Made by a program: the position numbers and the translations under genes. Source: Brachybacterium vulturis (lineage in GTDB: Bacteria; Actinomycetota; Actinomycetes; Actinomycetales; Dermabacteraceae). Taken from it: 64,000 bases of DNA. This document shows, piece by piece, positions 14,620 to 22,863 of this stretch. The number at the start of each line of letters is the position of its first letter. The stretch's first letter is position 1. Below the pieces are notes generated by a model. It worked only from the letters and a program-made list of their open reading frames with translations. It was not told where the DNA came from and made no database searches. Location: positions 3,038,001-3,102,000 of the forward strand of contig NZ_CP023563.1 in the NCBI RefSeq assembly GCF_002407185.1, given 5' to 3'.

Positions 14620-17184
14620 TCAGGCGGTGACCACCAGCCCGAGCTCGGCGCGGGAGGCCAGCACCGGGTGCTGCGGGGTGATCCGCACGGTGAAGCCCAC
14701 CTCGCCGGGAGCGGCGAGCGCGAAGCGGGCGGCCCAGCGGCCGTCCTCCCCGCGCTGCAGCGGGATCAGCTGAGGCTCGATGATCTCATCCCCGGCACCG
14801 ATCTCACCGAGGACCGCCTCGATCAGCACGTCCGTGTCGCGCAGCCGGCCCAGCTCGACGTCGGCGACCAGGGTGAGCTCGTCGCCGGTGGAGGCTGCGG
14901 CGCCCCGGGCGCCCTCGAGGCTGACGTGCTGGATGGACACGGCCGACCAGGCGTCCTGGACCTCGGCCCTCCAGGCGGTGAACTCGCCGGCCCGCGCGGG
15001 GTCCGCGGTGAAGGCGGAGGCCGCCCTGGCGGCAGGCAGGTACAGGTCCGTGACGTAGTCGCGGACCATGCGGGCCGCGGTGATCTGCGGCGCCACCGTC
15101 ACCAGCGAGGAGCGGACCTTCGTCATCCAGCCGCGCTGCATGCCGCGGGCATCGCGCTCGTAGAACAGCGGCACGATCGACTGCTCGAGGATCTCGTAGA
15201 GGGCCTCCGCCTCGACCGCATCGCGATGGACCTGGTCCTCGACGTCCGCGGTGGGGATGGTCCACCCCGCGTCATCGTCCTTCAGCTCGTCCCACCAGCC
15301 GTCGGAGACGGAGAAGGTGAGGCCGCCGTTGAGGACGGCCTTCATCCCGGAGGTGCCGGAGGCCTCCTCCGGACGGACCGGGTTGTTCAGCCAGACGTCC
15401 GAGCCGGCGATCAGCACGGAGGCCATGCGGATGTCGTAGTCGGGCAGGAAGACGATGCGATGGCGGACCCCGTGGTCGTCGGCGAACTGCACCAGCTGCT
15501 GGAGGAACTCCTTGCCGGGGCGGTCCGCGGGGTGCGACTTGCCCGCCACCACGATCTGCACCGGACGCGTCTGGTCGAGCAGGATCCGCTGGAGGCGCTC
15601 GGGATCCGAGAGCATCAGGGTCAGCCGCTTGTAGGTCGAGACCCGTCGGGCGAAGCCGATGGTCAGGGCATGCGGGTCGAGGATGTGGTCGGTCCAGGCG
15701 AGCTCGGCCTCGACGGCGCCGCGACGCAGCCACGAGTCCCTGACGTGACGGCGCGCCATCGTCACCAGCTCCGCGCGCAGCGCATCGCGGGTCTCGGTGA
15801 GCTCATGATCGGTGAGGGTCGACAGGGCGCTCCAGTCGCTGAGCGAGGAGATGTCGACGTCGCCCAGGGCCTTCGTGTACAGATCGTCCATATGGTCGGA
15901 GGTCCAGGTGCGGCGGTGGACGCCGTTGGTGACCGAGCCGATCGGCACCTCGGGCACGTCGAAGCCCGGGTAGAGGTCCTGGAACATCGCGCGGGAGACC
16001 GCACCGTGGAGCTTGGCCACACCGTTGGAGCGCTGCGCGATGCGGAAGCCGAGCTGGGCCATGTTGAACACGTCCCCGCCCTCCTCGATGCCGAGGGCGA
16101 GCGCCGCCTCGACGGGCAGGGAGGGGATCAGGCGGGACAGACCCGATCCGTCGGCGTCGAGGTGGCCGCGCAGCTGCGCGGCGTCGAAGCGGTCGATGCC
16201 GGCGGGCACCGGGGTGTGGGTGGTGAACACGGTGCCCGCCCGGACCTCGGCCACGGCCTCGGAGAAGCCGGTGCCGGCCTGCATCCTCCGTCCCACCCGC
16301 TCCAGGCCGGAGAAGCCGGCGTGGCCCTCGTTGAGATGGAACACCGACGGCGCCGGGGCGCCCCCCAGCGCGCTGTACGCCTCGACGGCGCGGACGCCGC
16401 CGATGCCCAGCACGATCTCCTGGAGGATGCGATGCTCGTGATCGCCGCCGTAGAGCCGGTCGGTGATCTGCCGGTCCTGCTCGTCGTTGACCTCGACGTT
16501 GGTGTCCAGCAGCAGCAGCGGGACCCGGCCCACCTGCGCCGTCCACACGGCGATCGCGACCTCGCGCGCCCCGGGCAGCGTGACCGCGACCGTGAGCTGC
16601 TCGCCGTCGGCGCCGCGGACGGGCTCGACGGGCAGCTGCGAGGGATCGTTGAGCCGGTACTCCTCCTGCTGCCAGCCGCTGCGGTCCAGCGACTGGGAGA
16701 AGTAGCCCCACTGGTAGAGCAGGCCGACGGCGACCAGCGGCACGCCGAGGTCCGAGGCGGACTTCAGGTGGTCGCCGGCGAGGATGCCGAGTCCTCCCGA
16801 ATAGATCGGCAGGGTGGGGGTGATCCCGAACTCCATGGAGAAGTAGGCGACCGAGGTGCCGTCACCGCCGCCCTGCGCCCCCGGGACGGTCCGCTGGAAC
16901 CAGCGGCCGGAGTCGAGGTAGGTGCGCAGGTCGCCGACCTCGGAGCGCATCCGCGTGAGGAAGGCCTCGTCGCGGGAGGCCTCGGCCAGACGGCCGGCGG
17001 GCACCAGCGAGAGCATGGCGATGGGGTTCTCGCCGCTGGCCACGAAGGCGCGGGGGTCGAGGGAGCGGAACAGATCGACGGTCTGTCGACGCCAGGTCCA
17101 GCGCAGGTTCAGCGCCAGCTCGCGCAGCGGCGCGAGGACATCCGGGAGGTCGGAGGAGACCGTGATCGTGGAGAGCGGCTTCAT
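14620..17184 (-). CDS. glgP: Alpha-glucan (glycogen/maltodextrin) phosphorylase, GT35
   Basis: 854 residues. It phosphorolyses alpha-1,4-glucan ends to glucose-1-phosphate using PLP. It belongs to the short actinobacterial type with an N-terminal DUF3417-like region (LRELALNLRWTWRRQTVDLF). Family signatures are VAYFSMEFGITPTLPIYSGGLG, VFHLNEGHAGF, VTNGVHRRTW and the PLP-lysine motif EASGTSGMKAVLNGG near residue 610. The start is set by TACCTT 6 nt before the ATG; the frame is open further upstream, but that stretch holds the promoter and operator-like repeats. The neighbour downstream is a sugar-binding lipoprotein. The gene is probably controlled through the tandem repeats that cover its -35 region. 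Confidence 0.93.
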   Translation of the reverse strand: MKPLSTITVSSDLPDVLAPLRELALNLRWTWRRQTVDLFRSLDPRAFVASGENPIAMLSLVPAGRLAEASRDEAFLTRMRSEVGDLRTYLDSGRWFQRTVPGAQGGGDGTSVAYFSMEFGITPTLPIYSGGLGILAGDHLKSASDLGVPLVAVGLLYQWGYFSQSLDRSGWQQEEYRLNDPSQLPVEPVRGADGEQLTVAVTLPGAREVAIAVWTAQVGRVPLLLLDTNVEVNDEQDRQITDRLYGGDHEHRILQEIVLGIGGVRAVEAYSALGGAPAPSVFHLNEGHAGFSGLERVGRRMQAGTGFSEAVAEVRAGTVFTTHTPVPAGIDRFDAAQLRGHLDADGSGLSRLIPSLPVEAALALGIEEGGDVFNMAQLGFRIAQRSNGVAKLHGAVSRAMFQDLYPGFDVPEVPIGSVTNGVHRRTWTSDHMDDLYTKALGDVDISSLSDWSALSTLTDHELTETRDALRAELVTMARRHVRDSWLRRGAVEAELAWTDHILDPHALTIGFARRVSTYKRLTLMLSDPERLQRILLDQTRPVQIVVAGKSHPADRPGKEFLQQLVQFADDHGVRHRIVFLPDYDIRMASVLIAGSDVWLNNPVRPEEASGTSGMKAVLNGGLTFSVSDGWWDELKDDDAGWTIPTADVEDQVHRDAVEAEALYEILEQSIVPLFYERDARGMQRGWMTKVRSSLVTVAPQITAARMVRDYVTDLYLPAARAASAFTADPARAGEFTAWRAEVQDAWSAVSIQHVSLEGARGAAASTGDELTLVADVELGRLRDTDVLIEAVLGEIGAGDEIIEPQLIPLQRGEDGRWAARFALAAPGEVGFTVRITPQHPVLASRAELGLVVTA

Positions 17185-17190
17185 GGCCCC

Positions 17191-17196
17191 AAGGTA
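17191..17196 (-). promoter_or_regulatory. -10 element, leaderless glgP transcript
   Basis: TACCTT on the minus strand, followed by 6 nt and then the ATG of the phosphorylase gene. Confidence 0.5.
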
Positions 17197-17208
17197 CCCG
17201 ACCGGCGC

Positions 17209-17230
17209 GCGAACTTGCGGCGAACTTGCG
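17209..17230. promoter_or_regulatory. Tandem 11-bp repeat over the glgP -35 region, candidate operator
   Basis: GCGAACTTGCG occurs twice with no gap, so the copies are one helical turn apart. They cover the place where the glgP -35 element should lie. The AACTTGC core resembles half-sites of LacI-family sugar repressors such as MalR (CTTGCA-type). A related pair stands 100 bp away. Confidence 0.5.
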
Positions 17231-17329
17231 CCACGCAGACTCCAGGTCACACTCCTCATGTTCCCGATTCACCAGCGGTGATGGGAGTTCGCTGTGATGC
17301 TGGGCGCCACGGGCAGCTCAGGGTCCGTC

Positions 17330-17349
17330 AGAACTTGCAAGAACTTTCT
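17330..17349. promoter_or_regulatory. Second AACTTGC-type tandem repeat
   Basis: AGAACTTGCA is followed directly by AGAACTTTCT, and the junction contains the palindrome CTTGCAAG. Together with the glgP-proximal pair, it could support repressor looping or control of the plus-strand gene. Confidence 0.4.
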
Positions 17350-17481
17350 GGAGGCTGGTGCCCGCCCGCTGCCGCGCTCCGTCCCCCGGGCCTCCGCGCC
17401 CGGGTGCACTGCCTGCGACAATGGTGCGGCACCGCGGGGGGCGGTGCCCCGCACTGAGCACAGAACGCACGGAGGCGCCCG

Positions 17482-18999
17482 ATGGGGAGCGACGCACGCA
17501 CCGACGAGATGCCGGCCATCTGGGAGGACACGGTCGATCTCGGGGAACGACTCGACCCGGTCCGGACCCTGCTGCGACGCACCGCGGCCGGGGATCAGCG
17601 GGCCGCCGCGGCCCTGGTCGACGTGCTGGGCCCGCGCATCCACGGGCTGGCCGTCCATGTCACCGGCTCCGCCGCCCGTGCGGAGAAGCTCGCCGTGAGC
17701 GTGCTCCGCTCCTGCCTGCGGGATGCCGGGCACCTCGCCACCAGCGGACTGCCCGGGGAGGCCGCGGTGCTGGATCGCGCCCGACGTGCCGCCGTGGCCA
17801 CCCGCCCCACCGGCGACGTCCGCTCGCTGGCCGGTCCGGGCCCGGCCACCGATCGCACCAGCGACCGGCGGGAGGTCGACGTGCTGCGGGTGCTGCTGGA
17901 GCTTCCGCCGGCGCAGCGCGCCCTGGTCGAATCCGCTGCTCAGGGGCGGTTCCCCTTCATGGGCACCGCGCGACAGCAGCCGGCTGTGACCCTCTCCCGG
18001 GTGCTCGATGCGCTGGTGCCCTTCGGCGGCCCTGGCGATGCCGAGACCCGGGGGCTGAGCTCGCTGGACGCGCTGGCCCTGGCGGACGCGGGCGAACGGC
18101 TGCGCCTGCGTGAGCTGACGCGGTCCCCGGAGACGGCCGGCATCCACCGCCGTGCGATCGAGGCCGCCGCCCGTCTCGCCCTGCTCACCGCGGTGCCCCC
18201 GTCGAGGGACCTGCGCCTCGCCGTGCTCGAGGGATTCGGCACCTCCGCGACGTCGACTCCGGCGGACGCCGAAGCGGCCTACCGCGGCACCTACTCCACC
18301 CCGGTGCTCGGCACCGACACCCAGCGCCGCGTCGTCGGCCCCCCACCGGTGGCGGGAGGGCTGCACGGCAGCGCCGCAGAGCCGTCCGCCGGCTCACCGC
18401 CCACCCCCGGTTCTGCGGCCGCACCGCCGCAGGGCTCGCAGCCGGCTGCGACCGCCCCGGCCTTCGCCTTCCGCTCCACCGATGAGAAGGAGCGCTCCCG
18501 GCGCAGCCGACGGCGGGAGCAGCGGCGGGCCCGGGGCCTCCCGTGGATCTCCCGATCGCTCGCCGCCGCAGCCCTGATCGCCGCGCTCGTGCTGGGGGCA
18601 CTGCTGCTGGAGAGCCACCGTCAGCTCGAGGCCTCCGAGGCCTTCACCGCGACCTGGGCCGATCGCGCCCTGACCCCCGGGGCTCAGCTCATCACGGGGA
18701 TCAGCGACAACGGCACCTGGCAGGCGGTCCTCACCGAGGACGGCCTCGCGCTGCGCGCCGAGGGGGTCGCGGGCCGGCAGGGCGAGGTCCTCGAGCTGTG
18801 GGGCGAGACCGACGGTGTCCAGCGCAGCCTGGGCGTGCTCGAGCTCGGGGAGGACGGGACCATCGAGTTCACCTCGACCACGACCGACCAGCGCCTCTTC
18901 GTGACCCGGGAGATGGCCCCGGGCAACGAGTCCGGCTCCCCCTCCGCCAAGCTGGTCGCGAGCCTGGACCCGCAGGCGGGCGATCCCGCACCGGTCTGA
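17482..18999 (+). CDS. Putative sigma-factor-like / RskA-type anti-sigma fusion protein
   Basis: 505 residues in one unbroken frame, with GGAGG about 8 nt before the ATG. Residues 29-84 (LLRRTAAGDQRAAAALVDVL, then PRIHGLAVHVTGSAARAEKL) resemble ECF sigma region 2. Residues 133-177 (LLELPPAQRALVESAAQGRF) resemble the start of region 4, but the DNA-binding helix is not recognisable. Residues 195-252 (LDALALADAGERLRLRELT, ARLALLTAVPPSRDLRLAVL) match the N-terminal anti-sigma domain of RskA, without the zinc Cys/His set. After a Pro/Ala linker comes one membrane helix (about 353-380), then an RskA-like outer domain (GEVLELWGETDGVQRSLGVL). Sigma and anti-sigma genes are normally separate neighbours; here they appear joined and the sigma part looks degenerate. 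Domain calls are by eye. Confidence 0.7.
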   Translation: MGSDARTDEMPAIWEDTVDLGERLDPVRTLLRRTAAGDQRAAAALVDVLGPRIHGLAVHVTGSAARAEKLAVSVLRSCLRDAGHLATSGLPGEAAVLDRARRAAVATRPTGDVRSLAGPGPATDRTSDRREVDVLRVLLELPPAQRALVESAAQGRFPFMGTARQQPAVTLSRVLDALVPFGGPGDAETRGLSSLDALALADAGERLRLRELTRSPETAGIHRRAIEAAARLALLTAVPPSRDLRLAVLEGFGTSATSTPADAEAAYRGTYSTPVLGTDTQRRVVGPPPVAGGLHGSAAEPSAGSPPTPGSAAAPPQGSQPAATAPAFAFRSTDEKERSRRSRRREQRRARGLPWISRSLAAAALIAALVLGALLLESHRQLEASEAFTATWADRALTPGAQLITGISDNGTWQAVLTEDGLALRAEGVAGRQGEVLELWGETDGVQRSLGVLELGEDGTIEFTSTTTDQRLFVTREMAPGNESGSPSAKLVASLDPQAGDPAPV

Positions 19000-19028
19000 G
19001 CAGGCTCCGGGACCAGACGGCCCCGGAC

Positions 19029-19073
19029 GACGACGGACCCCTGCTCACGCCCGGTGAGCAGGGGTCCGTCGTC
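19029..19073. terminator. Strong bidirectional hairpin terminator
   Basis: A perfect 19-bp stem with a 7-nt loop (CGCCCGG) lies between the convergent sigma/anti-sigma fusion gene and ettA. It is palindromic enough to stop transcription from both sides, though neither side has a long T-tract. Confidence 0.75.
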
Positions 19074-19106
19074 TCCGATGACCGGCGGCCGGCCGCGGGG
19101 TCGCCG

Positions 19107-20789
19107 TCAGTCGCGGGTGAGGCGACGGTAGGTCACGCGATGCGGGCGCGCGGCCTCCTCGCCGAGACGCTCGACCTTGTTGGCCTGGTAGGCCTCGAAG
19201 TTGCCCTCGAACCAGTACCAGTTCGCCGGGTTCTCCGCGGTGCCCTCGAAGGCCAGGATGTGGGTGGCCACGCGGTCCAGGAACCAGCGGTCGTGGGAGA
19301 CGACCACGGCGCAGCCCGGGAACTCCAGCAGGGCGTTCTCGAGCGAGCCGAGGGTCTGCACGTCCAGGTCGTTCGTGGGCTCATCGAGCAGCAGCACATT
19401 GCCGCCCTGCTTGAGGGTCAGCGCCAGGTTCAGGCGGTTGCGCTCACCACCGGAGAGGATCCCGGCCTTCTTCTGCTGGTCCGGGCCCTTGAAGCCGAAC
19501 TGGGAGACGTAGGCGCGCGAGGGGATCTCGACCTTGCCGACCTGGATAAAGTCCAGGCCGTCGGAGACGACCTCCCAGAGGTTCTTGTCCGGATCGATGT
19601 TCTCGCGGTTCTGGTCGACGTAGCTGAGCTTCACGCTCTGGCCGATCTTCAGCTCCCCCTCGTCCAGCGGCTCCAGGCCGACGATGGTCTTGAACAGCGT
19701 GGTCTTGCCGACGCCGTTGGGACCGATGACGCCGACGATGCCGTTGGGCGGCAGGGAGAAGGAGAGCCCGTCGATGAGCACCCGCTCGCCGAAGCCCTTG
19801 GTGATGTCCTTGGCGTCGATGACCTGGTTGCCCAGCCGCGGACCGGGCGGGATGGTGATCTCCTCGAAGTCGAGCTTGCGGGTGCGCTCGGCCTCCGCGG
19901 CCATCTCCTCGTAGCGGGCCAGACGGGACTTGGACTTCGCCTGACGGCCCTTGGCGCTCGAGCGGACCCACTCCAGCTCCTCCTTGAGGCGCTTGGCGAG
20001 CTTCTGGTCCTTCTTGCCCTGGACGTTGAGCCGCTCCTCCTTCTTCTCCAGGTAGGTGGAGTAGTTGCCCTCGTAGGGGTAGAGCTGGCCGCGGTCGACC
20101 TCGGCGATCCACTGGGCGACGTGGTCCAGGAAGTACCGGTCGTGGGTGACGGCGATGACGGCGCCCTCGTACTGCTGCAGGTGCTGCTCGAGCCAGAGCA
20201 CGCTCTCGGCGTCGAGGTGGTTGGTGGGCTCGTCCAGCAGCAGCAGGTCGGGCTTCTGGAGCAGCAGCCTGCACAGCGCCACGCGGCGACGCTCACCACC
20301 GGAGAGGTGGGTGACGGGCTCGTCGCCGGGCGGGCAGCGCAGGGCGTCCATCGCCTGCTCGAGCTGGGAGTCCAGGTCCCAGCCGTTCGCGGCATCGATG
20401 TCGGTCTGGAGCGAGCCCATCTCCGTCATCAGCGCGTCGAAGTCCGCATCGGGCTCGGCCATCTCCTCGCCGATGGCGTTGAAGCGCTGGACCTTCTGGA
20501 AGAGCGCGCCCATGCCCTCCTGGACGTTCTCCAGGACGGTCTTGGACTCGTCCAGCGGCGGCTCCTGCAGCAGGATGCCGACGCTGTAGCCGGGGCTGAG
20601 GCGGGCCTCGCCGTTGGAGGGATGGTCCAGCCCCGCCATGATCTTGAGGATCGTCGACTTGCCGGCGCCGTTGGGGCCGACCATGCCGATCTTCGCCCCC
20701 GGGTAGAAGCTCATGGACACGTCATCGAGGATGACCTTGTCGCCCACGGCCTTCCGGGCCTTGTGCATGGAAAAGATGAATTCAGCCAA
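19107..20789 (-). CDS. ettA: ABC-F translation factor EttA
   Basis: 560 residues, the family length. EttA binds the ribosomal E site and gates elongation according to ATP/ADP level; it has no membrane domain and is not a transporter. Two ABC domains are complete: Walker A GPNGAGKST and GPNGVGKTT, signatures LSGGERRRVAL and LSGGERNRLNL, and Walker B LLLLDEPTNHLD and VLLLDEPTNDLD. The charged linker is long (KKEERLNVQGKKDQ). The start is TTG, since MAEFIFSMHKARKAV is the conserved N-terminus of actinobacterial EttA; an ATG 42 nt upstream would add residues the family lacks. AGGA lies about 9 nt before the TTG. Confidence 0.93.
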   Translation of the reverse strand: MAEFIFSMHKARKAVGDKVILDDVSMSFYPGAKIGMVGPNGAGKSTILKIMAGLDHPSNGEARLSPGYSVGILLQEPPLDESKTVLENVQEGMGALFQKVQRFNAIGEEMAEPDADFDALMTEMGSLQTDIDAANGWDLDSQLEQAMDALRCPPGDEPVTHLSGGERRRVALCRLLLQKPDLLLLDEPTNHLDAESVLWLEQHLQQYEGAVIAVTHDRYFLDHVAQWIAEVDRGQLYPYEGNYSTYLEKKEERLNVQGKKDQKLAKRLKEELEWVRSSAKGRQAKSKSRLARYEEMAAEAERTRKLDFEEITIPPGPRLGNQVIDAKDITKGFGERVLIDGLSFSLPPNGIVGVIGPNGVGKTTLFKTIVGLEPLDEGELKIGQSVKLSYVDQNRENIDPDKNLWEVVSDGLDFIQVGKVEIPSRAYVSQFGFKGPDQQKKAGILSGGERNRLNLALTLKQGGNVLLLDEPTNDLDVQTLGSLENALLEFPGCAVVVSHDRWFLDRVATHILAFEGTAENPANWYWFEGNFEAYQANKVERLGEEAARPHRVTYRRLTRD

Positions 20790-20960
20790 CTCGTGTTCCT
20801 GTTCGGGAGTGGGGGTTCTGCGGATTCTCACCGGCGCGCCGCAGAGCGGTGCCGCACGGGATACGTCACGACGTCCGACTCTACCCGCATCCCTGCGCGT
20901 CCCGGCGCCGCGGAGCCCGGAACATGACGGGGACGACCCTCCGGGCCGTGCGGGCTCGGA

Positions 20961-21653
20961 TCAGTCCAGGGAGATGCCGCGTCCGGCGAGGACGCGGCGT
21001 GCCGTCGCCGCGCCGTGCTCCGTGCCCTCGGGGTGCTCCTCGCCGTTGCGCGGCCACAGGTGGGCGTCGATGCCGAGCGCCCTCGCGGCGTCGACGTTCT
21101 CCTGGCGGTCGTCGAAGAAGATGATCGCGGAGGGGATCGACACTCCCCCGGTCTCGTGCGCCAGGACGTCTAGCAGCACCTCGAAGAGCTCCCGGCCCGG
21201 CTTGACGGTCCGCTCCTCGCCGGAGATGACGGCGAGAGTGAAGGCCTCGAACCAGTCGGCGCGGCGCACCGACTCGCCGAAGGCCTCGGAGGCATTGGAC
21301 AGCAGTGCCAGGCGCACCTGGTTGCGGGCGAGGTCATGGATCAGCGAGCGCGCTGCCGGGTCCAGGCGCAGGAAATAGCGGTCGTCCGCGGCCTGCAGCT
21401 CGGTGATCTCGTCCGCGGAGAGCTGCTCGATGCCGACGGCGGCGGCGACCGCGCTCCAGTACTCGGCCGCGCTGACCGCGCCGCGGTCGTAGGCGTCGCG
21501 CTGGGTCCACAGGGCCTCGCCCAGCACCTCGGCATCGCCGCCGAGGAGCTCGTGGACGTCCGGCACCGGGTCGTGGCCGGCGCTCAGCACTCCCCCGAAG
21601 TCGAAGACCACGGTGGGCCTCGGGGGTGTGCGGCGACGGTTCTTCTTGCTCAT
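20961..21653 (-). CDS. HAD-superfamily hydrolase (subfamily IA)
   Basis: 230 residues, probably a cytosolic phosphatase. Motif I is VVFDFGGVL, with the nucleophile Asp and Gly in place of the second Asp, as in YihX-like members. Motif II is ALLSNAS; motif III Lys is in ERTVKPGRELFE; motif IV is IIFFDDRQENVDAARALG. The cap is a small helical insert (residues about 30-95). The start ATG overlaps the stop of the upstream PDZ protein gene by 4 nt, so the two are translationally coupled. The substrate is unknown. Confidence 0.9.
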   Translation of the reverse strand: MSKKNRRRTPPRPTVVFDFGGVLSAGHDPVPDVHELLGGDAEVLGEALWTQRDAYDRGAVSAAEYWSAVAAAVGIEQLSADEITELQAADDRYFLRLDPAARSLIHDLARNQVRLALLSNASEAFGESVRRADWFEAFTLAVISGEERTVKPGRELFEVLLDVLAHETGGVSIPSAIIFFDDRQENVDAARALGIDAHLWPRNGEEHPEGTEHGAATARRVLAGRGISLD

Positions 21654-22783
21654 CGGGTGGTCACGTCCTCACAGGTGGGAAGGCCTTCGGTGCTGCCGGT
21701 GTCGGCGATGGTCTCGGTGGCGGTCAGCGCGTCCTCGAAGGTGGAGACCGCGACCACGTCCAGCTCGTCGGGCACGTGGCCCACGGCCTCGTCGCAGTTC
21801 TTGCTGGGGGCCAGGAAGAACTCGGCGCCGGTCTCGGACGCGCCGACCATCTTCTGCCGGATGCCGCCGATGGGGCCGACGGCGCCGTCGGCGGCGATGG
21901 TGCCGGTGCCCGCGATGTCGTGGCCCCCGGTCAGCGCCCCGGGGGTCAGCTCGTCGTAGACGGAGAGGGAGAAGATCATCCCGGCGCTGGGGCCGCCGAT
22001 GTCCCCCACCGAGATCTCGACGTCCATCGGGAACTCGTGGCCCGGGGCGAGGATCACGCCCATCCGGGGAGCGCCGTCGACCGGCGCCGTGGGGACCTGG
22101 AGCGCGAGCTCCTCGCCGTCGCGCCGTACGGTCATCGGGATCGGCTCCCCGTCCGGGACGGCTTCGATCAGCCGCTGGTACCCGTCGACCCCGCCGGCGC
22201 TCTCGCCGCCGACCGAGACGATCACGTCGCCGCCCTCGAGGGTGCCCTCGGCCGCGCCGTCGGTCAGGACTCCCGCGATCATCACCACATCCCGGTACTC
22301 GATGCCCAGCTCGTCCAGGGCGACGGCGACGGCTCCCTGCTGGGAGGAGCTCATCGCCGCGGTGTTGGCCAGGGTGGTCTGCTCACGGGTGCGACCCTCG
22401 GGGAAGACCACCTCCTTCGGCAGCACCGTCTTGGAGCGGTCGAACCAGGCGGCGACGACCTCCACGGGGGTGACGCGGAACCCGGGCCCGCCGTCCACGG
22501 AGACGGTGGTCATCATCAGCGCCCCCTCGGTCGGGTGGGTCTCGGCACCGTCGATGACCAGGATCTCCTCGTCCTCGTACTCGCCGAGCACGTCGATCGC
22601 CGGGCCCGGCCGCTCGATGACATAGGGCACCGGCAGCAGCGATCCGCCCAGGATCATCACGCACAGCACCACCAGGGAGAGCAGTGCCGTCACCGGCCGG
22701 GCGAGCTGCGCATCATCGATCGAACGGGCGAGGAGCGCTCGAGCTCGTCGGGCGCGGGCGGGACGGGCGGGGGCATCGATCAC
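21650..22783 (-). CDS. Membrane PDZ / Lon-like (S16) serine protease, YlbL family
   Basis: 377 residues. One N-terminal membrane helix (VTALLSLVVLCVMILGGSLL) anchors an outward-facing protein. A PDZ domain follows around residues 165-235 (LEGGDVIVSVGGESAGGVDG). The C-terminal Lon protease domain has the Ser nucleophile in IGGPSAGMIF and the Lys in GGIRQKMVGA, so the catalytic dyad is complete. GTG is the chosen start because CACAAT lies 6 nt upstream; a GTG 18 nt further up is the alternative. It is the first gene of a two-gene unit with the HAD hydrolase. The mycobacterial counterpart is, from memory, Rv3194c, also next to a DUF2342 gene. Confidence 0.87.
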   Translation of the reverse strand: MIDAPARPARARRARALLARSIDDAQLARPVTALLSLVVLCVMILGGSLLPVPYVIERPGPAIDVLGEYEDEEILVIDGAETHPTEGALMMTTVSVDGGPGFRVTPVEVVAAWFDRSKTVLPKEVVFPEGRTREQTTLANTAAMSSSQQGAVAVALDELGIEYRDVVMIAGVLTDGAAEGTLEGGDVIVSVGGESAGGVDGYQRLIEAVPDGEPIPMTVRRDGEELALQVPTAPVDGAPRMGVILAPGHEFPMDVEISVGDIGGPSAGMIFSLSVYDELTPGALTGGHDIAGTGTIAADGAVGPIGGIRQKMVGASETGAEFFLAPSKNCDEAVGHVPDELDVVAVSTFEDALTATETIADTGSTEGLPTCEDVTTR

Positions 22784-22789
22784 CCCGAC

Positions 22790-22795
22790 ATTGTG
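22790..22795 (-). promoter_or_regulatory. -10 element, leaderless PDZ-protease transcript
   Basis: CACAAT on the minus strand, followed by 6 nt and then the chosen GTG. Confidence 0.35.
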
Positions 22796-22863
22796 CCCCA
22801 CTCGCCGCTGACCCCCAGGAGGGATCGGTAGGCTGGCGGTCCCACGGACTGCTGGAGGTGGCC

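Noticed and set aside
19107..20789. ABC transporter ATPase or antibiotic-resistance ABC-F protein
   Set aside because: Two fused ABC domains without membrane partners and the MAEFIF N-terminus identify EttA, a translation factor not linked to resistance.
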